From NCBI GenBank assembly GCA_014649355.1, contig BMSW01000003.1:248001-312000 (forward strand): 64,000 bases of DNA, given 5' to 3'. The DNA comes from Streptomyces althioticus. GTDB taxonomy: Bacteria; Actinomycetota; Actinomycetes; Streptomycetales; Streptomycetaceae. Position numbers and translations under genes: made by a program. Positions 33,634 to 42,249 of the stretch are shown piece after piece; positions within the stretch are counted from its first letter, which is position 1, and each line of letters begins with the position of its first letter. The notes under the pieces were generated by a model that saw only the letters and a list, made by a program, of their open reading frames with translations, ran no database searches and had not been told where the DNA came from.

Positions 33634-33662
33634 TGACCGGTCGGTCACGTCCTGGTAACACC
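33634..33662 (+). promoter_or_regulatory. Possible promoter of the 66-aa gene with a TetR-like operator
   Basis: -35 TTGACC (33634-33639), 17-bp spacer, -10 TAACAC (33657-33662). The inverted repeat TGACC-GGTC-GGTCA (33635-33648) overlaps the -35. Confidence 0.5.
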
Positions 33663-33685
33663 AGGCAGTGACCCTGGTATCACCG
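33652..33685. promoter_or_regulatory. Two direct copies of CCTGGTAxCACC, 22 bp apart
   Basis: CCTGGTAACACC at 33652 and CCTGGTATCACC at 33674; the first is also part of the palindrome CCTGGT-AAC-ACCAGG. Spacing of two helical turns suggests a protein binding twice on one face. Confidence 0.5.
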
Positions 33686-33726
33686 CACGCCACCACCGCC
33701 CGCCGGCATCGAGGGAGACCGTCACC

Positions 33727-33927
33727 ATGCAGGCCGCGCCCGTCCGCGCCACCGCCATCCCGTCCCTCACCACCGCCCTGCGCGCCGTCGAGTCCCTGCT
33801 GATGAGCGGCGGCCAGCGCACCGCGCGGCGCAACGCCTGGACGTCCGTGCTGGAGGACCGCCGCCGCGCCAAGGACCGGGTCGAGGCACAGCGCGTCCTC
33901 GACCAGACCCTGATCGCCCGCCCCTGA
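33727..33927 (+). CDS. Conserved small protein downstream of lipA (66 aa)
   Basis: MQAAPVRATAIPSLTTALRAV, then ESLLMSGGQRTARRNAWTSVLEDRRRAKDRVEAQRVLDQTL, a basic amphipathic helix. No membrane helix. ATG has GGGAG about 8 nt upstream (GAGGGAGACCGTCACC). From memory, a protein of this type is conserved at the same position after lipA in Streptomyces. Function unknown; the elaborate promoter in front of it suggests regulation. Confidence 0.75.
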   Translation: MQAAPVRATAIPSLTTALRAVESLLMSGGQRTARRNAWTSVLEDRRRAKDRVEAQRVLDQTLIARP

Positions 33928-33984
33928 GCCCGGCCGCTCCGGGCCCACCCCGGCACTGCCGTCGAACGCGCTCCGCGGGACACG

Positions 33985-33990
33985 TAGACT
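33985..33990 (+). promoter_or_regulatory. -10 hexamer of a probable leaderless transcript (DUF4191 gene)
   Basis: TAGACT ends 7 nt before the ATG at 33998; TCGAAC lies 17 bp further upstream as a poor -35. Confidence 0.55.
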
Positions 33991-33997
33991 TCATGCC

Positions 33998-34702
33998 ATG
34001 GCGAGGAAGGAAACCGCAGCGGACGCTGCGAACCCCGGGCGACTGAAGCAGATCGCCCTGACCTACAAGATGACCCGCAGGGCCGACAAGAAGATCGGTC
34101 TTGTACTCGCGGCTGTCGGAATCGTCACCTTCGGTGTCTTCCTCGCGATCGGTTTCTTGATCGGGCACCCCATCTATCTCGGCCTCCTGGGCTTCCTGCT
34201 CGCCTTCCTCGCGACGGCGATCGTGTTCGGCCGCCGTGCCGAACGGGCGGCCTTCGGACAGATGGAGGGACAGCCGGGCGCCGCCGCGGCCGTGCTCGAC
34301 AACATCGGCCGGGGCTGGACGACGACCCCCGCGGTCGCGATGAACCGCAACCAGGACGTGGTGCACCGCGCGGTCGGCAAGGCCGGCATCGTGCTGATCG
34401 CCGAGGGCAACCCGAACCGGGTGAAGAGCCTGCTGGCCGCCGAGAAGAAGAAGATGAACCGCATCGTCGCGGACGTGCCCGTGCACGACCTGATCGTGGG
34501 CACCGGCGAGGGCCAGGTGGAGCTGAAGAAGCTCCGCACCACCATGCTGAAGCTGCCGCGCGTCCTCACCGGCCCGCAGGTCACCGCGACCAACGACCGG
34601 CTGCGCGCGCTGGGCGACCTGATGAGCAACATGCCGCTGCCGAAGGGGCCGATGCCGAAGGGCATGAAGCTGCCGAAGGGCGGCGGTCAGCGGGGCCGCT
34701 GA
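33998..34702 (+). CDS. DUF4191 membrane protein
   Basis: 234 aa. Basic N-terminus (LKQIALTYKMTRRADKKIG), two membrane helices (LVLAAVGIVTFGVFLAIGFLI and IYLGLLGFLLAFLATAIVFG), then a cytoplasmic part with VHRAVGKAGIVLIAEGNPNRVKSLLAAEKKKMNRIV and a Gly/Lys/Pro-rich tail with four PKG repeats. This is the DUF4191 family, conserved in actinobacteria near lipA; function unknown. The strongest hairpin in the window follows. Confidence 0.9.
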   Translation: MARKETAADAANPGRLKQIALTYKMTRRADKKIGLVLAAVGIVTFGVFLAIGFLIGHPIYLGLLGFLLAFLATAIVFGRRAERAAFGQMEGQPGAAAAVLDNIGRGWTTTPAVAMNRNQDVVHRAVGKAGIVLIAEGNPNRVKSLLAAEKKKMNRIVADVPVHDLIVGTGEGQVELKKLRTTMLKLPRVLTGPQVTATNDRLRALGDLMSNMPLPKGPMPKGMKLPKGGGQRGR

Positions 34703-34713
34703 GACCCGCGGGA

Positions 34714-34777
34714 CCCGACACGACGAGGACGGGGCGCCGGAATCCACATTCCGGCGCCCCGTCCTCGTCGTGTCGGG
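34714..34777. terminator. Bidirectional terminator with a perfect 30-bp stem
   Basis: Arms 34714-34743 and 34748-34777 are exact complements (each begins or ends with CCCGACACGACGAGGACGGG), with a CCAC loop. It separates two convergent genes. Confidence 0.92.
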
Positions 34778-34795
34778 GCGTGTGCGCGGGCCGGG

Positions 34796-35263
34796 TCAGA
34801 CGCGGACCTCGACCGTGCGGGCCAGCCGGTCGTGCAGGCCGCGGCCGTCGCGGTCCCAGACGAGCGCGGGGATCGCGAGGCACAGCAGCACCGAGCGCAG
34901 CAGACCGCGCAGCGGCTGGACCGTGCCGGTGTCGAGGGCGACCACACGCAGTCCGAAGAGCCGCTTGCCGGGTGTGAAGCCGATGGTGCCGACGGTGAGC
35001 ACGCTCAGCACCAGGAACACCAGCAGCGCCCAGTTGCCGGTGCGGGCGTCGTAGCCGTCGGTGAACAGACCGTATGCGATCAGGAGGCACAGGCCCCAGT
35101 CCACGGCGAGGGCGCCGATCCTGCGGCCCGGGCGGGCGATCGAGCCCGGTCCCTGCTCCGGCAGCCCCAGCTGCTCACCCCGGTAACCGAAGTCGGCACC
35201 GGCCTCTTCCATGGCCGCGCGCGGTCCGGACAGCCATGATCCGATTGCTTGCCTGTTGTCCAC
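34796..35263 (-). CDS. RDD-family membrane protein (second)
   Basis: 155 aa. Residues about 40-60 give the RDD start (IARPGRRIGALAVDWGLCLLIAYG), a second helix (WALLVFLVLSVLTVGTIGF), then TPGKRLFGLRVVALD and a last part with LLCLAIPALVWDRDGRGLHDRLARTVEV. Often described as a small membrane protein next to glnA. GTG at 35263 has no Shine-Dalgarno but TACCGT 6 nt upstream. Divergent from glnA. Confidence 0.87.
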   Translation of the reverse strand: MDNRQAIGSWLSGPRAAMEEAGADFGYRGEQLGLPEQGPGSIARPGRRIGALAVDWGLCLLIAYGLFTDGYDARTGNWALLVFLVLSVLTVGTIGFTPGKRLFGLRVVALDTGTVQPLRGLLRSVLLCLAIPALVWDRDGRGLHDRLARTVEVRV

Positions 35264-35269
35264 CCGTCC

Positions 35270-35275
35270 ACGGTA
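35270..35275 (-). promoter_or_regulatory. -10 hexamer of a probable leaderless transcript (RDD gene)
   Basis: Reads TACCGT on the minus strand, 6 nt before the GTG. Confidence 0.5.
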
Positions 35276-35338
35276 CTGCGACCGGATATGACCGGGAGAC
35301 GGCGGGGTGTGCCGGAGCTACCGTGGAAGAGGCGCCGG

Positions 35339-35376
35339 TTAACTTGTGCGAAACAAACGGGTCACGCCCGAGAAAT
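35339..35376 (+). promoter_or_regulatory. GlnR box upstream of glnA
   Basis: TTAAC, 6 nt, GAAAC, 6 nt, GTCAC, 6 nt, GAAAT: a full four-part match to the known GlnR pattern (gTnAc-n6-GaAAc twice). A TAGGGT at 35387-35392 is a likely -10, so the box sits where an activator would bind. GlnR is the global nitrogen regulator of Streptomyces. Confidence 0.85.
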
Positions 35377-35473
35377 GACCCGTCCCTAGGGTCGAGTGCA
35401 GCGTGTGCCCCCCGCACTGGCCGCACGAACGATCTACCACCCCGGCGGGACGGTCGGGAGTAGGAGGAGCTGG

Positions 35474-36883
35474 ATGTTCCAGAACGCCGACGAGGCCAAG
35501 AAGTTCATCGCGGACGAGGACGTCAAGTTCATCGACGTCCGCTTCTGCGACCTGCCGGGTGTGATGCAGCACTTCACGATCCCGGCGTCGGCCTTCGACC
35601 CGGCCGAGGAGCTCGCCTTCGACGGCTCCTCGATCCGCGGCTTCCAGGCCATCCACGAGTCCGACATGGCGCTGCTGCCCGACCTGTCCACCGCGCGGGT
35701 CGACCCCTTCCGCCGTGACAAGACGGTCAACATCAACTTCTTCATCCACGACCCGATCACGGGCGAGCAGTACTCCCGTGACCCGCGGAACGTGGCGAAG
35801 AAGGCGGAGGCGTACCTGGCCTCCACCGGCATCGCCGACACCGCGTTCTTCGGCCCCGAGGCCGAGTTCTACGTGTTCGACAGCGTGCGCTTCAAGACCT
35901 CGGAGAACGAGTCCTTCTACCACATCGACTCCGAGGCGGGCGCCTGGAACACCGGTGCGCTGGAGGACAACCGCGGTTACAAGGTCCGCTACAAGGGCGG
36001 CTACTTCCCGGTCCCGCCGGTCGACCACTTCGCCGACCTGCGCGCCGAGATCTCCCTGGAGCTGGAGCGGTCCGGCCTGCAGGTCGAGCGCCAGCACCAC
36101 GAGGTGGGCACCGCCGGCCAGGCCGAGATCAACTACAAGTTCAACACGCTGCTCGCGGCCGCCGACGACCTGCAGCTCTTCAAGTACATCGTGAAGAACG
36201 TGGCCTGGCGCAACGGCAAGACCGCGACCTTCATGCCCAAGCCGATCTTCGGTGACAACGGCTCCGGCATGCACGTCCACCAGTCGCTGTGGGCGGGCGG
36301 CGAGCCCCTCTTCTACGACGAGCAGGGCTACGCCGGCCTGTCGGACACCGCCCGTTACTACATCGGCGGCATCCTCAAGCACGCGCCGTCGCTGCTGGCC
36401 TTCACCAACCCGACGGTGAACTCGTACCACCGTCTGGTGCCGGGCTTCGAGGCGCCGATCAACCTGGTGTACTCGCAGCGCAACCGCTCCGCGGCCATGC
36501 GTATCCCGATCACCGGCTCGAACCCGAAGGCCAAGCGCGTCGAGTTCCGCGCGCCCGACTCCTCCGGCAACCCGTACCTGGCCTTCTCGGCGCTGCTGCT
36601 GGCCGGCCTGGACGGCATCAAGAACAAGATCGAGCCGGCCGAGCCGATCGACAAGGACCTCTACGAGCTGGCTCCCGAGGAGCACGCCAACGTGGCGCAG
36701 GTCCCGACCTCCCTCGGCGCGGTCCTGGACCGCCTCGAGGCCGACCACGAGTTCCTCCTCCAGGGCGACGTCTTCACGCCGGACCTGATCGAGACGTGGA
36801 TCGACTACAAGCGCCAGAACGAGATCGCCCCGCTCCAGCTCCGCCCGCACCCGCACGAGTTCGAGCTGTACTTCGACGTGTGA
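35474..36883 (+). CDS. glnA: Glutamine synthetase type I
   Basis: 469 aa, dodecameric GSI. Landmarks: [40 protein letters not shown], the ATP-binding [18 protein letters not shown], and [17 protein letters not shown]. The C-terminal region has [16 protein letters not shown], corresponding to the adenylylation loop (Tyr in LYEL). It makes glutamine from glutamate, ammonia and ATP. ATG at 35474 with AGGAGGAGC. Regulated by GlnR through the box upstream, with the divergent RDD gene nearby. Confidence 0.97.
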   Translation: MFQNADEAKKFIADEDVKFIDVRFCDLPGVMQHFTIPASAFDPAEELAFDGSSIRGFQAIHESDMALLPDLSTARVDPFRRDKTVNINFFIHDPITGEQYSRDPRNVAKKAEAYLASTGIADTAFFGPEAEFYVFDSVRFKTSENESFYHIDSEAGAWNTGALEDNRGYKVRYKGGYFPVPPVDHFADLRAEISLELERSGLQVERQHHEVGTAGQAEINYKFNTLLAAADDLQLFKYIVKNVAWRNGKTATFMPKPIFGDNGSGMHVHQSLWAGGEPLFYDEQGYAGLSDTARYYIGGILKHAPSLLAFTNPTVNSYHRLVPGFEAPINLVYSQRNRSAAMRIPITGSNPKAKRVEFRAPDSSGNPYLAFSALLLAGLDGIKNKIEPAEPIDKDLYELAPEEHANVAQVPTSLGAVLDRLEADHEFLLQGDVFTPDLIETWIDYKRQNEIAPLQLRPHPHEFELYFDV

Positions 36884-36930
36884 CAGCGCCCCAGGTCGGA
36901 GCGGGTGACCGCTCCCCTGGGCCCTCTGTG

Positions 36931-36978
36931 GGCCGTCGGCCGTGCTCTTCCCACCGGGGAGGGGCACGGCCGACGGCC
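36931..36978 (+). terminator. Terminator after glnA
   Basis: 15-bp stem GGCCGTCGGCCGTGC / GCACGGCCGACGGCC with an internal CCC/GGG and a short loop. Confidence 0.85.
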
Positions 36979-37035
36979 TTTCGGTCTGCCGGAGGCCGTT
37001 CTTCGACGCTGCCGTGAGCGGGTAGACGCCGGTCC

Positions 37036-37254
37036 ATGACGAATCGTCGACGCACGGCGTCCGCTGCCCGGCGGCTCGCGGCGGCGGCCTACCCGGCCGG
37101 TGTGTACGGGCTCGGTGCGGTGGTGTGGCACTGGGTGAGGGGGAAGTCGTGGGGTGACTCGCTCGCGTTCGCGTCGACGCTGACGGTGAGCGTCCTGGTG
37201 AGCGTGTGGCTCTCCGCCGCCGTCCGGCGGAGAGCCGGTCGGGGCGACGGCTGA
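37036..37254 (+). CDS. Small membrane protein (72 aa), hypothetical
   Basis: MTNRRRTASAARRLAAAAYPAG, then two hydrophobic stretches (VYGLGAVVWHWV and FASTLTVSVLVSVWLSAAV) and a basic tail. Codon use at third positions is like its neighbours. No family recognised and the ribosome site is weak, so it is a moderate call. Confidence 0.5.
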   Translation: MTNRRRTASAARRLAAAAYPAGVYGLGAVVWHWVRGKSWGDSLAFASTLTVSVLVSVWLSAAVRRRAGRGDG

Positions 37255-37362
37255 CGCCCCGACGTCGCGGCGCTTCCCCGGACCGTGTCCGGAATGCTTT
37301 CCTCCGGGCCGGTGGGGAGGGATCCTGGGGGTGACACGGTTGTTCGAGAGAAAGTCACGGGG

Positions 37363-37623
37363 ATGTCCGAGCGGGACGACGAGGAGCGCGAGTTCGATCT
37401 GCGGTGGGCGGACGGGGCCGCGCACAAGGAGCCCTCGGCCCGCGCGCGGATGCTGGCCGCCCGCTGGAAGGAGAACCCTCCCGGACCGGTGCCGTTCCGC
37501 GCCGAACCCGAGCACCGGGGGCGGCCGTCGGTGCGCCGCCCGTGGGTGTCGACGGTGCTGGTGCTCGGCTGTGTCGTCGCGGTGATCCTGCTGCTCGGGT
37601 ACGCCGGCGTCGGCCCGTACTGA
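37363..37623 (+). CDS. Small single-pass membrane protein (86 aa), hypothetical
   Basis: MSERDDEEREFDLRWADGAA, an acidic-then-basic cytoplasmic part (ARMLAARWKENPPGPVPFRAEP), and one C-terminal membrane helix (VSTVLVLGCVVAVILLLGYAG). It appears to be a tail-anchored protein. ATG at 37363 with GAGAAAG upstream at a long spacing. Convergent with the ABC permease gene, 6 bp apart. Function unknown. Confidence 0.7.
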   Translation: MSERDDEEREFDLRWADGAAHKEPSARARMLAARWKENPPGPVPFRAEPEHRGRPSVRRPWVSTVLVLGCVVAVILLLGYAGVGPY

Positions 37624-37629
37624 CACGGC

Positions 37630-40182
37630 TCAGTCGCCCCGGGCGACGGCGACCGTCGGCGGGGTGCGGGAGGCGCGCAGCGCCGGGATCGTGCCGGCCG
37701 CCGCGGTCACCAGCACGAGGGCGGCGAGGACCGTCGCGAGCTGCCCCGCCGGCACCGTGAACGGGGCGCTCACCTCGGCGGCCCGCACCGCCAGCCACGC
37801 GTACGGCAGGCCCAGCGCGAGGCCGAGGACGCCGCCCAGGACGCCGTGGAGGGCGCACTCCAGGGTGACCATGCGGTGCACGGCCGCCCCGCCGAGACCC
37901 AGGGCGCGCAGCAGCCCGAACTCGCGCCGGCGCTCGACCACGGTGAGACTCGCCGTGGTGGCGACGCCCGCGACCGCGACCAGGACGGTCAGGCAGAGGA
38001 GCAGGACCACGGTGGTGGCCATGGTCCGCAGGTCGTCGTCCGGTCCGGCACGGGTGGCCGCGTCCTCGGCGACGACCCGGCCGTCGCCGCGCTCCGGTCC
38101 GGTCAGGGTCTCGGTGACGGCCCGGTGGGCGCGGGCGCGGCCTTCCGCGCCGTCCCCGGCCGCGTCGGCGGTGATCAGGGTGGGCGCGGGGCCCGCCCCC
38201 AGGCGCGTGAGGTCGGCCGGGGTCACGAAGAAGTTCGCGCCGTGGGGACCGGCGCCGGGCAGCGTCGCCGCCACGGTGAGCCGCACGGGACGGCCCGCGG
38301 ACGTCAGGGTCACCCGGTCGCCCGCCTCCACGCCGAGGCGGTGCGCGTGCTCGGCGTCCACGACGACCTCCGCGGGGCCGAGCCGGCCGAGGACGCCGGT
38401 GCGGGCGGTCAGGCCGGTCCCGGAGCGGACGGTGGTGAGGTCCAGGTCGGTCACGGTCGCGCTGCGGCCGTCGTCGGCCACCTCCGCCGTACGGAACGCC
38501 GTCACGTCGGCCAGCTCGGGGCGGGCGGCCAGGTCGGCGACGAGCGTCCGGTCCAGCGTCCCGCCCTCCCCCGCGTACAGGTGGAAGTCCGCGGGCGCCT
38601 CCAGCGTCCGCCGGTACCGCTCGTAGGCGTCCAGGCTCGCGAGGCAGGTCAGGGTCGAGCCGACCAGGCAGACGCCGAGCGCCACCACGACCGAGACGGA
38701 GGCGGCCCGGCCGGGCGCTCCCCCGACGCCCGCGACGGCGAGCCGGCCCGCCGCGCCCGTACGGCGCAACGGCACCGCGAGGGCCGACAGCACCGGCCGG
38801 ACCAGCAGCGGGCCGAGGGCGATCAGCGCGAGGAAGGCGAGTCCGCCGGAGACCACCACGAGGGTCAGCGCCGCGAACCGGTCGTGGGCCGTGTCGCCCG
38901 GTTCGGGCAGGCTCGCGTACTGCTGCCGGGCGAGGAGCACGGCACCGGCCGCGCACAGCACGCCCAGCACGGTCCGCCCGGCGCCGTTCACGGTGCTCCC
39001 CTCCGACGTGGCGGTGCGGAGCGCCTGGAGCGGGGAGACGCGGGAGGCGGCGACGGACGGGGCCAGGACCGCCAGTACGGCGAGGAGTCCGGTGCCGAGC
39101 ACGGTGAGCGCGGCCTGCGGCAGGGGGAGCGCGGCGGGGGCGGACAGGTCGTGCCCGAACCGGCCGGCGACCGCCGGGACGAGCCGCGCGCAGCCCCAGG
39201 CGGCGAGCACACCGGCCGCCCCCGCCAGCAGGCCGACGACCGCGCCCTCGGCGACGAGGGCCGCCGCGAGCCGCCGCGACGTGGCGCCGACGGCGCGCAG
39301 CAGCGCCAGCTGCCGTACGCGGCGGGCGAAGACGATGCGGAAGGTGGAGGTGGCGACGAGCACGGCCGCGCCGACCGCGACGGCGAGGAAGACGCCGGCC
39401 AGTTCCAGGGTGTCGCTCGCGTCGGCGACCGCGGCGCGGGACTCCTCGCCGCGCACCTCGTCCCCGGACCGTACGACCGCGCCGGGCACCGCCCGCCGGA
39501 TCCGCTCCGCCGCCTGCGTGGCCGCGCCGGGGGTCTCCGTGCGGACGTCGACGCGGGAGTAGCCCGGGGTGCCGAGCAGCCGCAGCAGGTCGGGGCCGGA
39601 AGCGTATCCGGTGGGTTCCCCGGTGCCCGTGGCGGCGGAGCGCACGACGCCGCTGATCTCGACGGGGACGCGCCGGGTGCTCTCGCCGTCGGGTGTGGGG
39701 AGGAGCAGGGTGAGCGACGACCCGGGGACGAGTCCGTACGCCTCGGCGGCCCGGGTGTCGACCGCGATCCTGCGCGGGCCGGAGGGGTAGGCGCCCTCGA
39801 CGGGACGGACGCGGGCGAGGGGGCCGGTGCCGGGGTCCGCGGCGAGGGCGAGGTAGCGGTCGGCGGCGCTGCCGCCGACCGGGGCGCCGCCGTCGAACCG
39901 TCCGACGGCCTCGGTGACCCCGGGCGTCTCCCGGATCGCGTCGAGACCGGCCTCGCCGATGTCCGCCGCGTCGTTCCGCGTGACGACCAGCGACACCGCG
40001 TCGGGGGTGCCGCGGAACCGGTCGACGACGGTCGCGGTGACGATCTGCTGGGCCATGACGGCGCCGAAGACCACGAACGCGGCGATCAGCAGCGACAGCC
40101 CGGTGGCCGCGAACCGGCCGGGTCTGCGCAGGAGTTCGGCCATCTGGGAGCCCAGGACGGTCGCGCGCCAGGGGCTTCTCAC
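37630..40182 (-). CDS. ABC transporter permease, FtsX/MacB type
   Basis: 850 aa. One N-terminal membrane helix (FAATGLSLLIAAFVVFGAVMAQQIV), a large extracellular domain (about 50-250), then an FtsX module (LELAGVFLAVAVGAAVLVATSTFRIVFARRVRQLALLRAVG), a second extracellular domain and a second FtsX module near the C-terminus (ERRREFGLLRALGLGGAAVHRMV), ending in helices. This duplicated layout belongs to exporters that extrude lipids, peptides or antibiotics. GTG at 40182 overlaps the ATPase stop (GTGA). It is downstream of the ATPase in the same transcript. Confidence 0.92.
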   Translation of the reverse strand: MRSPWRATVLGSQMAELLRRPGRFAATGLSLLIAAFVVFGAVMAQQIVTATVVDRFRGTPDAVSLVVTRNDAADIGEAGLDAIRETPGVTEAVGRFDGGAPVGGSAADRYLALAADPGTGPLARVRPVEGAYPSGPRRIAVDTRAAEAYGLVPGSSLTLLLPTPDGESTRRVPVEISGVVRSAATGTGEPTGYASGPDLLRLLGTPGYSRVDVRTETPGAATQAAERIRRAVPGAVVRSGDEVRGEESRAAVADASDTLELAGVFLAVAVGAAVLVATSTFRIVFARRVRQLALLRAVGATSRRLAAALVAEGAVVGLLAGAAGVLAAWGCARLVPAVAGRFGHDLSAPAALPLPQAALTVLGTGLLAVLAVLAPSVAASRVSPLQALRTATSEGSTVNGAGRTVLGVLCAAGAVLLARQQYASLPEPGDTAHDRFAALTLVVVSGGLAFLALIALGPLLVRPVLSALAVPLRRTGAAGRLAVAGVGGAPGRAASVSVVVALGVCLVGSTLTCLASLDAYERYRRTLEAPADFHLYAGEGGTLDRTLVADLAARPELADVTAFRTAEVADDGRSATVTDLDLTTVRSGTGLTARTGVLGRLGPAEVVVDAEHAHRLGVEAGDRVTLTSAGRPVRLTVAATLPGAGPHGANFFVTPADLTRLGAGPAPTLITADAAGDGAEGRARAHRAVTETLTGPERGDGRVVAEDAATRAGPDDDLRTMATTVVLLLCLTVLVAVAGVATTASLTVVERRREFGLLRALGLGGAAVHRMVTLECALHGVLGGVLGLALGLPYAWLAVRAAEVSAPFTVPAGQLATVLAALVLVTAAAGTIPALRASRTPPTVAVARGD

Positions 40183-40922
40183 CGCCGCCTCCCGAGGGTG
40201 TCGTCGGGGGTGGTGTGCTCGTCGCCCGCCAGGCGCCCGTCGGCGAGGGTCAGCACGCGGTCCGCGTACCGGGTGGCGGCGGGGTCGTGGGTGACCATCA
40301 CGACCGTCTGGCCGAGTTCGTCGACCGCCCGGCGCAGCATGGTGAGCACCTCGGCGCCGGCCCGGGAGTCGAGGTTGCCGGTGGGTTCGTCGGCGAAGAC
40401 CACCGCGGGGCGGGCGACCAGCGCGCGGGCGACGGCGACCCGCTGCTGCTGCCCGCCGGACAGTTCGGCGGGGCGGTGGGACAGCCGGTGGGCGATGCCG
40501 AGGACCTCGCACAGGTGGTCCACCCGTTCGCGGTCGGGGCGGCGGCCGGACATGGTGACGGGCAGCACGACGTTCTCGTAGGCGGTGAGCTGCGGCAGCA
40601 GGTTGAACGACTGGAAGACGAACCCGATGCGCCTGCGGCGCACGCGGGTCAGCTGCCGGTCGGTCAGCCCGGTGAGCTCCGTGCCGTCGAGGACGACGCT
40701 GCCGGAGGTGACGGTGTCGAGTCCGGCGGCGCAGTGCAGGAAGGTCGACTTCCCGGACCCGGAGGGGCCGACGACGGCGGTGAACCGGGCACGGCGGACG
40801 GCGACGGACACCCCGTCGAGGGCGCGGACCTCGTCGGCGCCCTGACGGTAGGTCTTCACCAGGGCGGTGGTGGTGACGACGTCGTCGGGTGCGGGGCCGT
40901 TCGCGGCGGCGTGGGCGGTCAT
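40179..40922 (-). CDS. ABC transporter ATP-binding protein
   Basis: 247 aa. Walker A VVGPSGSGKSTFLHCAAGL, Q-loop IGFVFQSFNLLPQLTAYENV, signature LSGGQQQRVAVARAL, Walker B VVFADEPTGNLDS and the H-loop MVTHDPAA. MacB/LolD-like subfamily, matching the FtsX-type permease that follows with a 4-bp overlap. The first 18 residues are disordered. ATG at 40922 with GGGGGAG upstream. Confidence 0.96.
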   Translation of the reverse strand: MTAHAAANGPAPDDVVTTTALVKTYRQGADEVRALDGVSVAVRRARFTAVVGPSGSGKSTFLHCAAGLDTVTSGSVVLDGTELTGLTDRQLTRVRRRRIGFVFQSFNLLPQLTAYENVVLPVTMSGRRPDRERVDHLCEVLGIAHRLSHRPAELSGGQQQRVAVARALVARPAVVFADEPTGNLDSRAGAEVLTMLRRAVDELGQTVVMVTHDPAATRYADRVLTLADGRLAGDEHTTPDDTLGRRR

Positions 40923-40944
40923 GGCGGTGCTCTCCCCCGGCCGG

Positions 40945-41388
40945 TCAGGAGCCGAGCGGCGGCAGGGTGAGGGTGACGCCGGAGTCCGCGCAGTGGCCCC
41001 GGGCGTCCTCCTGGAGGCTCTTCACGTCCTTCGCGGGCGGCGCCTCGGCGGAGTTCTTCGCGGTCTGGAGCGCCCAGCCCTCGTAGCGGGAGATCTTCGC
41101 CCCGAGGTAGCCGTCGTCCATGGTGGCGCGGCGCTCGTCGCCGGTCTCCTTCCACCACTTCTCCGCCTCCGGCGCCGGCCCGGCGGCGATCTCCGCGCCC
41201 TCGGTGACGATGCGCTGCGCCAGCCGGCAGTCCTCGGCGGACGCCTGGCTCGGCTCGTTGTGGTCCTGCCACCAGTAGGCGCCCCCGACGGCCAGGGCGG
41301 CGACGGCCGCACCGGCGACGGCGCCCAGGATCAGGCGGTGGCGCGTGCGGTTCTGCTGGGTCGTGGGCGTACCGGTGACGGTGGCCAT
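40945..41388 (-). CDS. Exported or membrane-anchored hypothetical protein (147 aa) of the ABC operon
   Basis: MATVTGTPTTQQNRTRHRLI leads into one membrane helix (LILGAVAGAAVAALAVGGAYWW), then an extracellular helical domain with two Cys (EDCRLAQRIVTEG and ARGHCADSGVTLTLPPL) that may form a disulphide. 22 bp upstream of the ATPase gene on the same strand. It may be an accessory or substrate-binding part of the exporter. No family recognised. ATG follows GGGAGGGACCCC. Confidence 0.82.
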   Translation of the reverse strand: MATVTGTPTTQQNRTRHRLILGAVAGAAVAALAVGGAYWWQDHNEPSQASAEDCRLAQRIVTEGAEIAAGPAPEAEKWWKETGDERRATMDDGYLGAKISRYEGWALQTAKNSAEAPPAKDVKSLQEDARGHCADSGVTLTLPPLGS

Positions 41389-41523
41389 GGGGTCCCTCCC
41401 GTGTCGTCTCGGCCGCGTTCTGCGGCACTGAGAAGTCTGGGATTCCGGGGCCCGAGGCGGATCGGCCACGGATCGGAGACCGGCGACGGCTCGTCCGGTA
41501 CGCCGGGCGGGGCGCGCTCTGCG

Positions 41524-41564
41524 CCTGTGGGGGCAGAGCGCGGGTGCGTCTCTGCCCCCACAGG
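41524..41564 (-). terminator. Terminator after the response regulator
   Basis: 15-bp stem CCTGTGGGGGCAGAG / CTCTGCCCCCACAGG with an 11-nt loop. It splits the two-component genes from the ABC operon, so the latter needs its own promoter in 41389-41523. Confidence 0.8.
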
Positions 41565-41574
41565 GGGAGGCGGC

Positions 41575-42249
41575 TCAGGAGGACGGACGCACCAGGCCGG
41601 ACTCGTAGGCGAAGACGACGGCCTGGGCGCGGTCCCGCAGATGCAGCTTGGCCATGAGGTTGCCCAGGTGCGTCTTCACGGTGGCCTCGGCGACGTACAG
41701 TTCGGCGGCGATCTCGGCGTTGGACAGGCCCCGGGCGACCAGGCCGAGCACGTCCCGTTCGCGGGCGGTGAGCAGGCCGAGGCGCTCCGGCTGCCCGTTG
41801 GCCGGGGCGAGCCGGTCCGAGACGCGGTCGAGCAGCAGCCGGGTGATGCGCGGGGCGACCACGGACTCGCCTGCGGCCAGGACGCGGATGGCGTGGACGA
41901 CCTGGTCGGCGGGGGCGTTCTTGAGCAGGAAGCCGCCGGCTCCGGCGCGCAGGGCGGCGAAGGCGTCCTCGTCGTCGTCGAAGGTGGTGAGGACCAGGAC
42001 GCCGGGCGGGTCGTCGCGGCGCATCAGCCGCTCGGTGGCCTGGATGCCGTCCATGACCGGCATGCGGACGTCCATGATGACGACGTCCGCGTCGACCGTG
42101 TCGAGCAGGTCGAGGGCCTGCCGGCCGTTCTCCGCCTCGCCGACGACCTCGATGTCGTCCTGGCCGGCCAGCACCATGGAGAAGCCGGCCCGGATGAGCG
42201 GCTGGTCGTCCACCACGGCCACCCGGATCGGCCTGTCGGTTCCCGTCAT
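41575..42249 (-). CDS. NarL/LuxR-family response regulator (second)
   Basis: 224 aa. Receiver with acidic pair in VAVVDDQPLIRAGF, phospho-Asp in VVIMDVRMPVMDG, Thr-Thr in VLVLTTFDDDEDAFAAL and Lys in GFLLKNAPADQ. LuxR helix-turn-helix at the C-terminus (LTARERDVLGLVARGLSNAEIAAEL, VAEATVKTHLGNLMAKL). The end ESGLVRPSS resembles that of the first regulator (ESGLVRPRTDQA), so these are close paralogues. ATG overlaps the kinase stop by 4 bp. Confidence 0.94.
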   Translation of the reverse strand: MTGTDRPIRVAVVDDQPLIRAGFSMVLAGQDDIEVVGEAENGRQALDLLDTVDADVVIMDVRMPVMDGIQATERLMRRDDPPGVLVLTTFDDDEDAFAALRAGAGGFLLKNAPADQVVHAIRVLAAGESVVAPRITRLLLDRVSDRLAPANGQPERLGLLTARERDVLGLVARGLSNAEIAAELYVAEATVKTHLGNLMAKLHLRDRAQAVVFAYESGLVRPSS

